Source: Wuchereria bancrofti
Taxonomy: Eukaryota; Nematoda; Chromadorea; Rhabditida; Onchocercidae
DNA length: 64,000 bases
Direction of reading: 5' to 3'
Assembly: GCA_005281725.1 (NCBI GenBank)
Contig: SSBO01000009.1
Coordinates: 5,588,363-5,652,362, forward strand
Shown piece by piece: positions 41,077 through 54,200 of the stretch. The notes below the pieces were generated by a model. It ran no database searches. It had not been told where the DNA came from and was given only the letters and a program-made list of their open reading frames with translations. Numbering within the stretch: position 1 is the first letter of the stretch; each line of letters begins with the position of its first letter. Both the position numbers and the translations under genes were made by a program.

Positions 41077-44000
41077 TCACTTCCCCTTTCTCTCTTCATT
41101 TTTGCTGCTCTCTGTTTTGCTCTTTTCCTGTTTGCTCTCCTCATTGTTGTTTTGCTGCTTTCTTCCCTCTTTTTCTTCCTCCTTTTTTTCTCCATCTCCT
41201 CCATCCTCTCCCCTTTTTCCTTTCTCTTCCATCTTTTTTTCATCATCATTATTGCTCTCTTTTTCCTCTCCATTATTATCTTCGACTTTGTTCCCTTTCT
41301 TTATCGCTTCTTTTTTTTTATCCTGTCGTAACGCTGAAGATGTGATCTTATGAGTCGAACCTTCTTCACCTTCTATTTTTGCATCCTTTGTGGAATCTGT
41401 ACTCTGAGTGCGACTTTCATGAGCATATTCTTCACCTGGCATGTTGTCGGGTAATTTCTTGCCTCGAGTCTCGGGTACGAGGAAGAAATAGAGCAAGAAG
41501 TCGGTTGCGCTCGTTATCAACATCAGAAGGAATGGCGCCGGTGGCCAGTGCTTGCTCTGTAATGTATTTAGTGATTATTTTGGCTACAGTCACAAATTTA
41601 TTGCTGGGGACAGCCTAATATTAGCTATTATGGATTTCAAAAAGGAGCATTCTACACCTGCGCCACTGCTTACTGAAATGATAGCAATTTTATAGATAAT
41701 TCTAAATTCCTTATTAAGAAATACTGGGCGCTGCACCAACCGGGATAAACACAAGCGGGCTAACAATGGTGCCGAGTCGATTGAATGTCTGGATGAAAGC
41801 GATGCCTGCACTCCGTACTGGTGTCGGGAATAGCTCAGTTGGCTGCACCGCGTCCAGGACAAATAATTCCGTGCACATCGCTGCTGCCAAAAGAGAGGCA
41901 TATCTGGTGAACATGATGATCGCATGGATCGACCCATCACCTGAATTTCGTTCATTAACATTTTACAGTGTGACAAGCGCATTCATTCCTTCCGTGACCA
42001 GTTGTCACTGCCTCATGTCTGAGCCTAGCAGATAGATCATTTTGCTCAGTCTATCCAGTAATAGGTTGCCGCTGTTTACAGTGGCCATTACCAGGTAGCA
42101 TACAACGTTATCCTGCTAATATGTTTGCATCTTCAGGATATATGCCTGTCATTCAGATGATATGCAGTCAACGATGAATACCTTAGGTCTAATTAGCGGG
42201 GTTTCAGTAGATTATGGAGGTTACCTCTTGTTTGCATACAAAAAGTAGAATACCTGTGCCACCAGCTTTTACAACTGCTTTGTAAGTGTTAATTCTTGGC
42301 CCTGAAAAGTTAGTTTAATCATCTTTCGTGCATTCTATGAAATGTATTTTCTCCATTCTTTCCTTCATCCCCGATAATTTACATTAAATATTATCAGCTG
42401 CAGATATCAAATATCTCTTGCAGATTATGTTTTTGCAAAACTGAACTTTATAAGCAGGCAACTTCTCGTCATGCTAACAAGCATAACTCAACATATAGTA
42501 ATCTGGATAACGTATCGGAAGCATTCCACTTGTTATTGACGTATAATAATATCATCGGTTCAGCATTCGAAATTTTCATTTGGTGTTTCCTATGATTTTG
42601 AAAGAATAGCTTACATGTAAATAAATAAATGATGAAAATAATCCCCATAATAGCAACAATAAATCCAACGGCAACGAGATGAAGTAAGCGTCGTCCAATA
42701 CTTTGGATTGAAAATTCAAGTCCGGCAGCGGATATATTAATAGCCCATCTTGCAGCGCCCAGAATAATAACATTAATATAGACTGTACCCGCCAATGCAT
42801 CCATGTTGTATGCAATGCCATAACTGATAAAACTTGTCGAAAATCTGCAGTGGAAGGTTGCATGCAAATGAATGAAACGATCGGTTAGATTGAGGAAAAA
42901 ATTTGAGAACTGCTGTATATGCAAATGTATTTTCAAACACATACAAACTGGTAGCAAATACTACTGCATAACTGCCCAGTTTCCAGTCGCTGAATAAATG
43001 ATAAAAGTAATAATTCTTCTTTCCTTTTCTCATTTTTGACAACTGAAATTAATTAAAAAGTGAATTTGTCAACTTAAAATATTATCTGCACAAAATTTCA
43101 ATCTGTCACATGCCTCCTCTTTGGCAGCTTCTCGAACAACAGCAACAATTTGCTCTTTTCTTTCCGGTGTAAGGTTTTCATCCCATTTCCGAATGTAAAC
43201 TGCTGCCTTTGATGCTTCCTCACTCCTTCCTTTTTTTATCAACCATCGTGGTGTATCCATTAGAAATCTTAATTTTCCGTTCAAATTACCACTCAATATT
43301 TGGAATAATATTTCAATTTCCCAAACTTTTTTTTGTATTTTTTGCTTCAGATGTGTTATCAGCATCGTTCTGATCGCTATCACTAACTAGTCATTTAAAG
43401 GCGGTTGTCAAAGAAAGATCGGAAATCAGAAATATGCTTGAAAAAAGTACTGAAACAGGAAACATGAAAAAGCTTACGGTATCGTAGTCAGAGGCAGTAC
43501 CGTAATGGAAGCAGCTACCCATGACAGGATTTTCCATTTCTTACATAAGTATGCGATACCAGCTAAGATGATATAATTTGGTGAATACGTAATCACAGTA
43601 GCTACCCACATTCTGTGCTTGTCGGGTAAATTTTCCATAAAATACGGGTTGCAAACACTGCAAAAGTAGCAAGTCTAATTGACAAAAAAAACTTAACAGT
43701 TTTAAAATTTGTTTATAGATACAAAGCACCACAAGAAATTTATTTTGCATTTTGAGAAGCATTTGGGAACAAACTTAATTCAAACAAATGATGGCTTATC
43801 GATACTTACCAATGTTTTCCTCCAGTGAAGATCATATCGAAGAAGCGAAAAATGGTGAATACAATGAAGGATGGCGAAAATGGTGTAGCAACAAGAAATA
43901 TTATTAAACCGACAGTAAACGATAGTAGTATCTAGTCAAAAAAAGCGGTTTTAATTGCATCATGTTTTCGGGAACTTTTCAACTCCTATTTATTTAATTT

Positions 44001-45308
44001 GCTTTTAAAATTTTAACTTTTGAAGCAACAAGTTTCAGTGATATGCTTTTTGTATCTCTAAAGATAAATAGCTTTTTTGGTACGAACACAATAAATTAAA
44101 ATTTGATCCTACAGTCAGAATATATGAAGCTTATGCTTACTTTCTTCCTGCCAAATATATCAGCAAGATTGCCAGCTACAATGGCACCAACCATTAAACC
44201 AATATTTTGTACAGTTGTACCCAGTTTAACATATTCTACTGGTATATCGAACTAAAATTTAAAAGTTCTCTGAACAAAGTGAATCGTCGAGTAAAACTAA
44301 GAAAAGTTAGATGCTTATTCACGATAATCGTCGAAAATGTATAATTTATATTAATTTATATTAATGTATAATTTATATTAAATACGACTGGCGTTTAATA
44401 ATGAAAGGGAAGACTGATTTAATGTCAATGTTTACAAAGTAACAAGGTTTCATTTATTTAAATGAAATTGAATTAATGTCCAAATTACTAAAAAATCATA
44501 CATCATAACTTATAGGAATGAAATCATAGGTCCTTGTAGAACATACGACATTACCACTTTGGTTTGTTGTCACCCAACAGTTGCTTACATTGCAGATCTT
44601 TGTTGATATATAATCCGGGTATTCCTTTTCACAGACATCTTCTACTTTAGGTTTTCGATCTAACGAGAATTTTAAAGCATTAGGGTAATTTAAACAATGA
44701 TGCAACTTTATAACTATTTTCTGTACTTAGAATCATGGTTCTGGATTTTAACTCCGCAAGATTAGAATAATATATCTACATCTGATTTTTTACTTTTAAT
44801 TCACTTATGCAAAAATTTCTGCCTCAAAAAACCATCCAATAGTTTGCAAAACAAATCCGTTGCTTTTTTTGGAAAAATGTTAATATTAATGTAGTTTTTG
44901 GAAAAGTATTAATATAGTTGCTAAGTTCTACTCAATCTTGCTGGCAAGATTAAAGTTTACTCTAACGAATTCATCTAACTCTTACTACAACTTTTGAAAT
45001 GTTTAGAGTTGTTTTTGTAGAAGTTATAATCATTTTTGTTTTTTGGTATGGATAGAAGAATCAAAGTTAAAATATGATTATAAAAACTAGGTTGTATAGA
45101 TTGTGCAGGTAATATTATTAGAAAGCGAACCGGCGAATGTCATGAAGAGCAGGTTGCATACTTGAGATAGGACCATGAAAAAATAAACCAAAGTTAGGTA
45201 AATCACATAATTGCCACACGTCTGTATATCAGATATCTTGAATTCGGTGTTACTTAATATTTCAAATGATTTCGGTTTTCCTCTTCCTTCTTCAGAATTT
45301 TTTAACAT
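41077..45308 (-). CDS. SLC22-like major facilitator transporter, copy B, with charged tail
   Basis: Eleven exons splice in phase to 652 residues: 45131-45308, 44502-44659, 44141-44251, 43810-43931, 43478-43657, 43114-43267, 42945-43042, 42615-42844, 42254-42301, 41741-41940, 41077-41556. Exons 2 to 10 have exactly the same lengths as in copy A. Motifs are GNLADIFGRKK, MDTPRWLIKKGR, ELFPTPVRSAGIAF and VPETRGKKLPD. It is a plasma-membrane transporter of unknown substrate. After the last helix the protein has about 110 residues rich in Lys, Glu, Asn and Asp, against about 30 in copy A. The intron after 43114 needs a GC donor. The polypyrimidine strand of the tail also gives long plus-strand frames, which are artefacts. 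Confidence 0.9.
43112..43113 (-). other. GC splice donor (transporter copy B, intron 6)
   Basis: In gene sense the exon ends GAGGAG and the intron begins GCATGT. With this donor exon 6 is 154 bases and phase 0, identical to exon 6 of copy A, whose donor at the same place is GT. The next GT gives the wrong frame for LSKMRKG. Confidence 0.85.
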
Positions 45309-48237
45309 CCTCTTAATTAAATTAATAGGTGGGATATTAGTGGAGAGGAAAAGATAAGATTTATTAACTCACCACTTAGTGCAAAACAAATAAGTCTTAA
45401 TTAAATATAACGCAAGTATTTTTATCAAAAATAAATCTTATAATAATCTTAAAAAGCAGAAAATAATTTCCCATGAATATTCCTGCAATTCGAAAATTCA
45501 TCAAAAAAAAAATGCTAATTAATCCTTTCATTTTAAAATCTGTTATAATCCTTCCTATCATTCTTTTAAAATCTGTTATCATTTTTTATCCTTTACTTTA
45601 AAAGGAATTCGAAGCAAATTTGGGTGACATTCATCCTTAAAATGAAAATTTCTTTAAGCGACGATATTTTCACTTTACCTTTTTGCTTTTAAAGATTTTA
45701 ACCAACTCAAAAATGCAACTTAATGGGAACGCAAACAGTATGTATCTCGAAACAGTGTCTATAATGATGGTTTCAGAAATGAAATGCCTTTCTAAGATTA
45801 CGATAAAAGTGTCGTAAGTAAAATTCGCACCAACAGCTGCTTAAGTCGTCTCCAAAAGTAACCACAAAATCTGTATAAATACGATTCAGAAAATTTGCAT
45901 ATAATTCATGCTAATTTTATTTTACGCCTACATAGTTGAAATTTTCCGGAACTATAAATTCATTTTCTGTCCGTCATTACTGCATTTTACGGGCAAATTG
46001 ATGAATCATTCTTCCATTGCATCGAGATTGCACGTGCGATCCGGCTGAATACAGTCCTGTTAGACTGTCAAGGTTAGTTGGTGTACGGAAGACAATGTGA
46101 CAATTAAATACCTACCCTTTGCTTATCAGTTACTCTTACTGTTTGCAATAAAAAATGAAGCGTCGATGAAACCGTTCACCTTTCTATTGTGCTTTGCTTA
46201 GTTATTTGTTCAGTTTTCATTTCTTTTGTGATTTTTTCAGAAATTGAATAATAGGAATGAATTGGACTATGATTTCGTAAATTTTTCTTCAATGTCTGCA
46301 ATTTTTCATTAAATTATACTCATTCTAAATGCATTTCAGGTGAAATGGAAGGGTTGACTTCTACATCCTCCTATTGCTATTCTTTTTTAATTTTAAATAT
46401 AATTGAACTCTGATTTAAATAAGTTCTTTTATTTCAACATTCCTATGAGTGCTTGCATTTGATAATTTTATTTTTCAGTTGAAATGTCGTACGTAGCAGT
46501 CAATATTCTGAACTATGCTGCCTTTTCCAGAAGTTTTTTCTGCTCCCAAATTATTGTTCAACACAATTTGGAAATTATGATTCCTTCTGTAAAAAACTTT
46601 GTCCTTTTTGTTACTTACATGTTTTCATCAGTTATAATTCATTATTGTTATTATAATATAATTATCAGGCAAATTAATATAGTTCATGGTAAATTAATAT
46701 AAGCTTAGTTCATTGTAAAGTGTTACAGGATTTTGCTCCTGTCCTGAATCTTCAGCATGGAAATTTTGAATGGATAAAAGAGCCGCGTTAGTTGCCATTT
46801 ACTTATGTTTTTCTTTTATGATCTTTTCGCCAGAAAAATGACAAGTTTGTAAAGTTTTGTTTTCTTAGGGTTCCAACCTTAATATGTGAAGCTATGAATT
46901 GATAGGTTACTCAAATTTTTTTGTTTTTTTTAGAAACTGTTGTGTCTTTTATACTTTTTGTTGGAAAGATTTTTTTGAAAAACTTTATATTTACTTTTTG
47001 TTTCACGTTTATTGCGTGTAATATTATTTATTTTTCTAATGGTTTTCTGGCGACTAATTATGAAATAAAGAAAAAGAGTTATATCTTTTACATTAAGCAA
47101 TCTATGGGATAAAAACTATGTTACTTCAAATATTGGGATTATTCTCAGGCAATGTTATAATAATATTGTTAGTATAACATATATATCGAAATAAACGAGA
47201 TGTTTAACTTTATGTCAAAGTTTACTATGATATTTGCGGTGGCATTTGCGACTTTATTAAAAAATGCATTTATTTGGTTGTTCCAGGAAAACAAATTCAG
47301 ACATTATCTCTTTAGATCGATTTCGAAGAATGCTTTATAATGAAAATTATTGCCCTTCCTCGCAATCCTCTGTTTAATTGCATCCGTACTAAAATGCGGA
47401 ATTGCTAAGAAAAAGCGTAATTAAATAGTCTCTCTTTCCCTAAAACTTTTGTCCATTAAAATTGCTCAATTTCCTTTTTGCATTTAGAATTGGATTACTT
47501 TCCAACCGAATTACCTTTTTACTCTTTGAATGACTTCGTTGGCACCCCATCACTTCTCTGCTGCGAATTTAACGCATCCCTAAAGTTTTTGCCTTGCACA
47601 TGAAATAGAATTATAGTTTTCATTCAGACCCATAGAGTCACGCAAACTCTGTCATTGTTATCTAATAAGACAAAGTGAAATTTAGCAGTCCATGCACGAA
47701 CCCGCGGTCTGGAAGTGGTCTGCTAAAATCTGTTGTATATCGGTAAGCAATGATGACGATATTGCATGACCTCAGTTAGGTCACTGCGAACCTTTTCATC
47801 CTAGGCAATATTTTGCTCGTGATCCCGCAATTCCAAAAAAACAAGTCCTCTTGATTTTTGACAAGTGTTAGTGCTTGTGACTCTCGACATTATCAAAAAC
47901 CGCTTTCTGACCGTGACAAAGTGTTGAGGACAAGTTCAGTGGAATAGTAACAATTACTACTTTAAGCATTAAATATTTTTGTAGCAGCAATATTAGGTAA
48001 AAAATCAAAATCAAATTTCCTGTCAGTAATAATAGTAGTAATAAAACAATAGCAATACTGATAATCAATAATGGCAATAATAATCAGTTTGAAAATAAAC
48101 GGTGGAAATATCTCATTTCGTTGAGTTTTAAGATCTATTTAGTTTTACTGAAGTCATTTGAGCGTTCGTATATGTTTGATTAGTTCATTTGTTTATTCAG
48201 ATAGAACGAAAAAAAAACGTATTCATCAGCATACTTT
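45309..48237. other. Intergenic gap
   Basis: The gap lies between the start of transporter copy B and the end of the ferlin gene. Plus-strand frames at 46484-46702 and 46921-47112 are open but hydrophobic, low in complexity and without splice partners. No RNA gene, repeat array or recognisable exon was seen. Confidence 0.55.
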
Positions 48238-51200
48238 TTAACTATGAATATTAAATACTTTCATAGTAATAATATCAGGTAGCTTGTAAACAGTTGATAC
48301 AATAAAAACAACACTAATCAAAATAACTATAACTATGACAACACACTGTTTACCCCAACTGGTCCAGCAGAAGGAACAACATGCTTTAGCTCGCGAAAGG
48401 CACCAGAACTGATCCAAACGAGGACGATTCGGATGCGGAAGATATGGTGACTAAAAAAAGTATTCATGAGGTTTGATGTAATTTTGTTGTGTGATCACAA
48501 TTTGAGAATTTGAGAATGATAGGTGGGTTTGAATATTAATATGTTGTAGTGTTCAAAAGGACTATAATATTTTCTCTTGTTAACTGAATAGAAGAACTTC
48601 TAGGAATTTTTAACTGATAATTGAAGTAGTTAGGGCAGTTCATAAGATAGTTTCATCAAAAACCCGCCTATACATATTTAAAAAAAAATAAAAGGTGAAG
48701 AAACATTAACAAAAGCTTACATGATTTGGTTTTCCACGCTTCTTTCCCACAGGATCAAGTTTTGCTTCTTCGGATGTTAGCAGTGTCAGTTCCAATTCTA
48801 CCGCGCCAGTCACATATGGTTTTTGGGCAGTGAAATCATCATCTTTTTTTATCTTTGTATCAAAATCTAATTTCTGTAAAGAAAGTGAAAGTAATGGAAG
48901 TCATTTAATACACGAATAATTATTGTGCATAAAAACAGAATCAGAATAACGAAAAGAAAAAGCAATAACCTGCTCATCAGGTAGAGAAATACTAACGCAG
49001 GGCCACCATCCATAAGTTGTACGCTGTTGAAATAATGAAAACTGACCAACTCTTCCTGATATATACGGCTGCAATTTAAAAAAGTACCTTTTCATCCAAA
49101 ACGCATCTGAGATGCCTTTCTTGAGAATACATTCTGTAAAAGACACTCAGGAGATACCAGAAAAAGCAGGCATACCGGCGCTCGTAGTAACGGGATATTC
49201 TTTTTTCGCTCTTTTCTTTTGCTATTACAACGACAAAAGCAGCGTTTTACGCAACAATTACATCGATTGCGATTTTCGCAAGCATAATCAACATTGTACA
49301 TTTCATCGGCATCCATTTGTGCTTCTAAATTAAGCCTGTTTGTCGAGCATACGATTAGACATTTACAAAAATAACTGTGCCATCCTTTCTGATTCATTCT
49401 AATTCTGCTTCAATATTTGGCAACTAATTACATGGAAGAAATAAACCATTCTCAAATCGTAATTTTTTCTCGTTTTTCTATCATTTTTAGATGTTTTCTT
49501 TACAAACACATTTCCAGGAAGACTAGTCGTCCGATAAAAAATTTTGTAGTTTGAAATCTAAACTTCGTTTCGCATTTAAATACATTAAGACGTATATTCA
49601 AAGATTATGTCTTCTTTTAAATCCGTTTCGACTGTAACAAATACAAAACGATACCGTCGAAAGACAGCAGATCCAGGGCAAGTTGCCCGATGTAGCCATC
49701 TTTCCGAAATTTGTTGTTGTCCCAGATTTGAACAAACAGTATTGGATCTACCAACAATGACGATTTCTTGCTGAGGTTATAAAGCAAAAATAAGAGAAGG
49801 TTCAGTTAAGTTGATGAATTGGAGAACTACAAAAGGTGGTTCCATCAGAACAATAGTTCGTGAAAAGACAGAAGTTGAAAAATGGATTTTTTTTAAAAAA
49901 AAAGAAACCTAAAGAGATGTTTTTTGGTGTACATCGCGATTTTCTTCTCCCAAATATCAAAGTCGAAATCAAACACGAAACGCCAGTTGAATGAGCCATA
50001 TCCATCAAGACTTCGATAATGAATATCGGTCTTCTCCTCTTTCCCACTTCCGTTCAAAAAAACCTTCAAATAGATATCTGCTGCCTGAAATAATATCAAG
50101 CACAATATTATAGGCATCAGTATGCATTTCTTTACATATTCACTTAGACAACATTTTAAAAGACTATGTTAGAGCGATAGCCAAAAATTTCCACGCTATT
50201 TTGCTTAAACAATGTGTATGTACCGGTTTTCCCATCGTTCTCTTGGTAAGAATTACGTTACGAACACTCCAAACTGCCACACGCAGCTGAAATTTGTGAG
50301 GTCTGCGAGGTGATATATTTACGGGTGGAGGTATTGATCCCATTGCATGTGGGAACAAATCGACAAACATTTCCAGTTTACCACATTCGCTATCAGCATT
50401 GATGGCACTGTAGAGTGGTCGAGTTTCCACATGTTCCGGTACCAAATTCATCTAAATAGTGATATTCGATTAGTTTTTATCTAACCAAATTTATAGCATC
50501 TAACCCTTTTGGTGCAAAACAAGCCTTAATCAAAATATAAAGCGCTACTCGTTGCAACGGTCGACCTAAAATCTCTGTATGATTTGGAGGAACACTTTCA
50601 ATATCACTAAGCCACACAGCGACTCCAGCAATCATAATCCCAACATCATTTCCTTTCATTAGCAGTTCTGGTGCAGGATAATTCATCCTCATGCAATGTC
50701 TGAAAAATTAAATAATATATATTCTTCATTGAAACATATCTTTTACTAAAAGTTGTTTAAGAAAATGATGTGGGAATCCAAAAAAGAGCTAAAAACGGTA
50801 CTAAAAAATTGATTCAAATATTTAGATTTATAGGGCGCAGCATACCAACTATTAATTTAAGTTAATGGAATACTAAATCACTGTTTATCAGGCCTATATT
50901 ATTTCAGGACTTATTCATACAATGGACTTGCAATGTAGCAATTCTTTAAAGATTTTAAGGTTGATTGTAAGTTGAGTTATAACTTACCGTTTTAATATGC
51001 TAAGAGGCGTAAGCTGGTCACGCCAAACGAGTGGTCCTCGTGTTATATACTGCTGCGCTAAGCCAACGGTAGCTCGAAACTGTGTCAAAAGACGATTTTC
51101 CAAGTCAATCACAGTATGTCCGATTTCATTATCTGCAAGAAATCTTATAGCAATACTTCCTGTTTTTATCCTTACGTTCTCTGACTTACTTTACTTGAAG

Positions 51201-54200
51201 TTTCAGATTTTTTTCTAAGTTTCTGGAACACTTCGTCTAATCTTCTTAATTTAAGTTTGTTCTATCATGCAACTTTCAGGAGACTGGATAGAGAAAACGG
51301 AAAGAAATGAATTCTACGCAAGAATTACTCGCATACCAGAAAAAACACGGTGACGATCCATGACTGATACCACAAGTTTTTTATCGATTGGTATTTCTAC
51401 TTCCATCTCAATCATTTGGCCAAACAACGGATCCAATGAACCTGGCCGGTAATCTTTTCGTAAATTTTTCTTTTTTTTTGTTCCACATCTGCATCTTTCC
51501 AAAGTAATACTTGATATTTCATAAAAGATACAGCAATTCTTTTTAAAGAACTTCAGAAAAGTTAAGAACCGGCAGTTCCCAAGTTAATCATCAAATCTGA
51601 GATTAATTAATTTGATGATTCATCATGTCACTTGAAATTTCCATTCAGAGAAAATTCATTATAATTGTTGATCTTAATTTTTTATAAAATTAGTAAATCA
51701 CTAACTTTAATAGCTTTTTTAAAGACATGAAAAAAATTGACTTCACACTAATGTAAGCATCGCAAGTGCCATCCTTCCGTCTGCTGACCAAATCGAAAGC
51801 TCTCACAATATATACACGAATAGTGCATTTGGTCACTCCAGCAAATTCTACGATGGGCAGAGCAAAACATTCTAAAAAAAAAATCCATTAATCAGAAGAC
51901 GAAATCAGCTTCCCAAGTTAGTAATCCTGTGAAAAAACGAAAATAAAACCATTTGAAATTGTGTTCTGTCTTCTGATGAAAATTCGAGCTTTGAGTTCAC
52001 CACGTGGTATCCTTAGTTCTGGTATTTCCATATCATCTTTGGTCATCTTCCGAAAGATAAATGTGTCAAGAAAATCAGAAAACCCACAATATTCATTCAC
52101 ATCTTCAAGAGCGCACGCAAACACTCGTAACGTTTCTATTCCAGAACTGAAAAGAGGGAATATTACGTATGAAAATGCAATAAGTACGATTTCTTTAATC
52201 TCATTATCAAAGCTACCCTCAAAAAAGGACTTTTCCAATTTCAGAAATTTCAAGCTAATAAATTACTCGGCATATCCTGGAGCTTTTTCACTTTCACCAA
52301 TTGAACTATAATATTTGCTCCACCAATCGATAATGCAATCACCAAAGAAACATTCTTCAGAATCCGTCATCCTCACTCCTTTTTCATAAGCTTCCTCGAA
52401 AGACAACATTTCGTCATACTTTTCCCAACTATAAATATCCCGTTTTCTACCCTGAAATATTTCAAAAATTCGATTTTTATGTTACACATGACAGTATCGA
52501 ATAGTTGTGCTAATCTATATATTCATTATTAACAACAGTCATGATAACAGTTTATTACAAAAATAAAAACACGGACCTCTGGTAACTTGTTAATATATTT
52601 AGCAAAATCATGAACGACGCAAATTCCAATGTGTGGTTCACGTCCAAACGAACGCCTATCATACAGATTGAAAGTTAGCGGTGGTGCGTAATAGAAATGA
52701 ACAGGAAGTTGGACTTCATCCAAAATTATTAGTGGTCGTTTGAAGTTTGGATTATGTTTCGCATCTTCGATCACGTCACTTCGGGCTATCTTATCACCAA
52801 TTCGAATTTCCACAAATGGATTACGCACAAATGACAACTGCAAAAGACACTGAGTTAAGAGGCAAGTGACATAACAGTCTGCTTCCTCTATGACCAGTCA
52901 AAAACTTGACCAATGCTCGCTATTCATTTGAAAGAATAAATTGGTTGCTCGACAAACGTTCACACAGAAGTATGACTTCTCGAACACTATGAGATGTCAC
53001 ATAATTTGGTTGTGATTTAGAATCCTGTGAAATGAACAATGAGTAAGATCATATTTACTTCTATCAGCCAAAAAACGCTTCCAAAGTAACCTGAGCAAAA
53101 TGCTTTTTTAAAAATAAAGTTAATGAAACGACAACGACCTGCGGTTCTTTTGCAGTTCAGCAACCTACCTGATACCGAGGTAAATCCCGAACACCCCAAC
53201 ACAAAATTTGCACTGTATACTTTTTGACAATTGGACAAACACCTCGTGGTACTGAATAACGAGTACTTTGTTTTTTACGTGGTGGTTTCAACGGTGCAAT
53301 GTGTACTGCCTGGCCCTCGTACAGGAATAATTCAAATAATGCTAATAAAGCGCCTCTGGAAATGTATGTTTTTTAAGATAGCTTTATTTAATGAAATTCA
53401 AGTCAGAAAATTACGATTCATTGAAAATTAACGCTTCTGTTCTGACATACTTTTGCCTATTCTTGCGGAATAGTAACGGAAACCAATTAGGTATTCCACG
53501 ATGATCAGTTGCAAGCGATATAACTGAGGGTGTTGCCATAAAACGTCCAAGAAATATTTCAGAAGAATTAAAATCTTCTGAACTTACTTCCACCACCACT
53601 GCTGGCGGATCTCTACGGACGGATGCTATTCCACCACATATTATTACCTGGAAAGAAAAGGCCATTACAACGGATATGTTTGAATATTGACTCAGGCACA
53701 CTTTCAAGTAATCAATTTTTCTCATGAAAAACGCACTCGCTTGAAAATAAGCGTTTCATTCCAGATCGGATCAACAGTATTTTCAACGATTGCTGTTTCT
53801 TGACATCGATTAAGAAATATAACTCTAACAAATGCTTTCGACCCAAGACGATTTGTCGGTAGCAAATCCCTGGCCCATAAAATTGACGCACGCATTTGCC
53901 AACGTGTTGCATGATCATAAACCTTAAACTTTCTTTATTGACAAATTTCTTATTTTGTAATGTTTAAAACATTTTCTTCTTACTTCATAAATTCGAGGTG
54001 AAACTGAAACATCTTCAGCCAAATAAAGAGCCAGTCTTCTCCTGAAAATTTATCGATATTATGTAATATCAACAATCTTCTATTTCTCCTTCTGAATCAA
54101 TGGAAAAGAATTTTTTGCATATAACATTAATAAATGTAAACCTCTGGCTAAGATTAGCGGAGAATACCATTTCACGAACATATCGCCTGCGCCGATACTT

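Noticed and set aside
41011..41353. Long plus-strand open frames rich in Phe, Leu and Ser
   Set aside because: They are the antisense of the purine-rich charged tail of transporter copy B. The absence of stops follows from the composition.
53712..53918. Minus-strand open frame starting MIMQHVGK
   Set aside because: It is a shadow frame. The real ferlin C2 exon 53737-53922 uses another frame ([16 protein letters not shown]).
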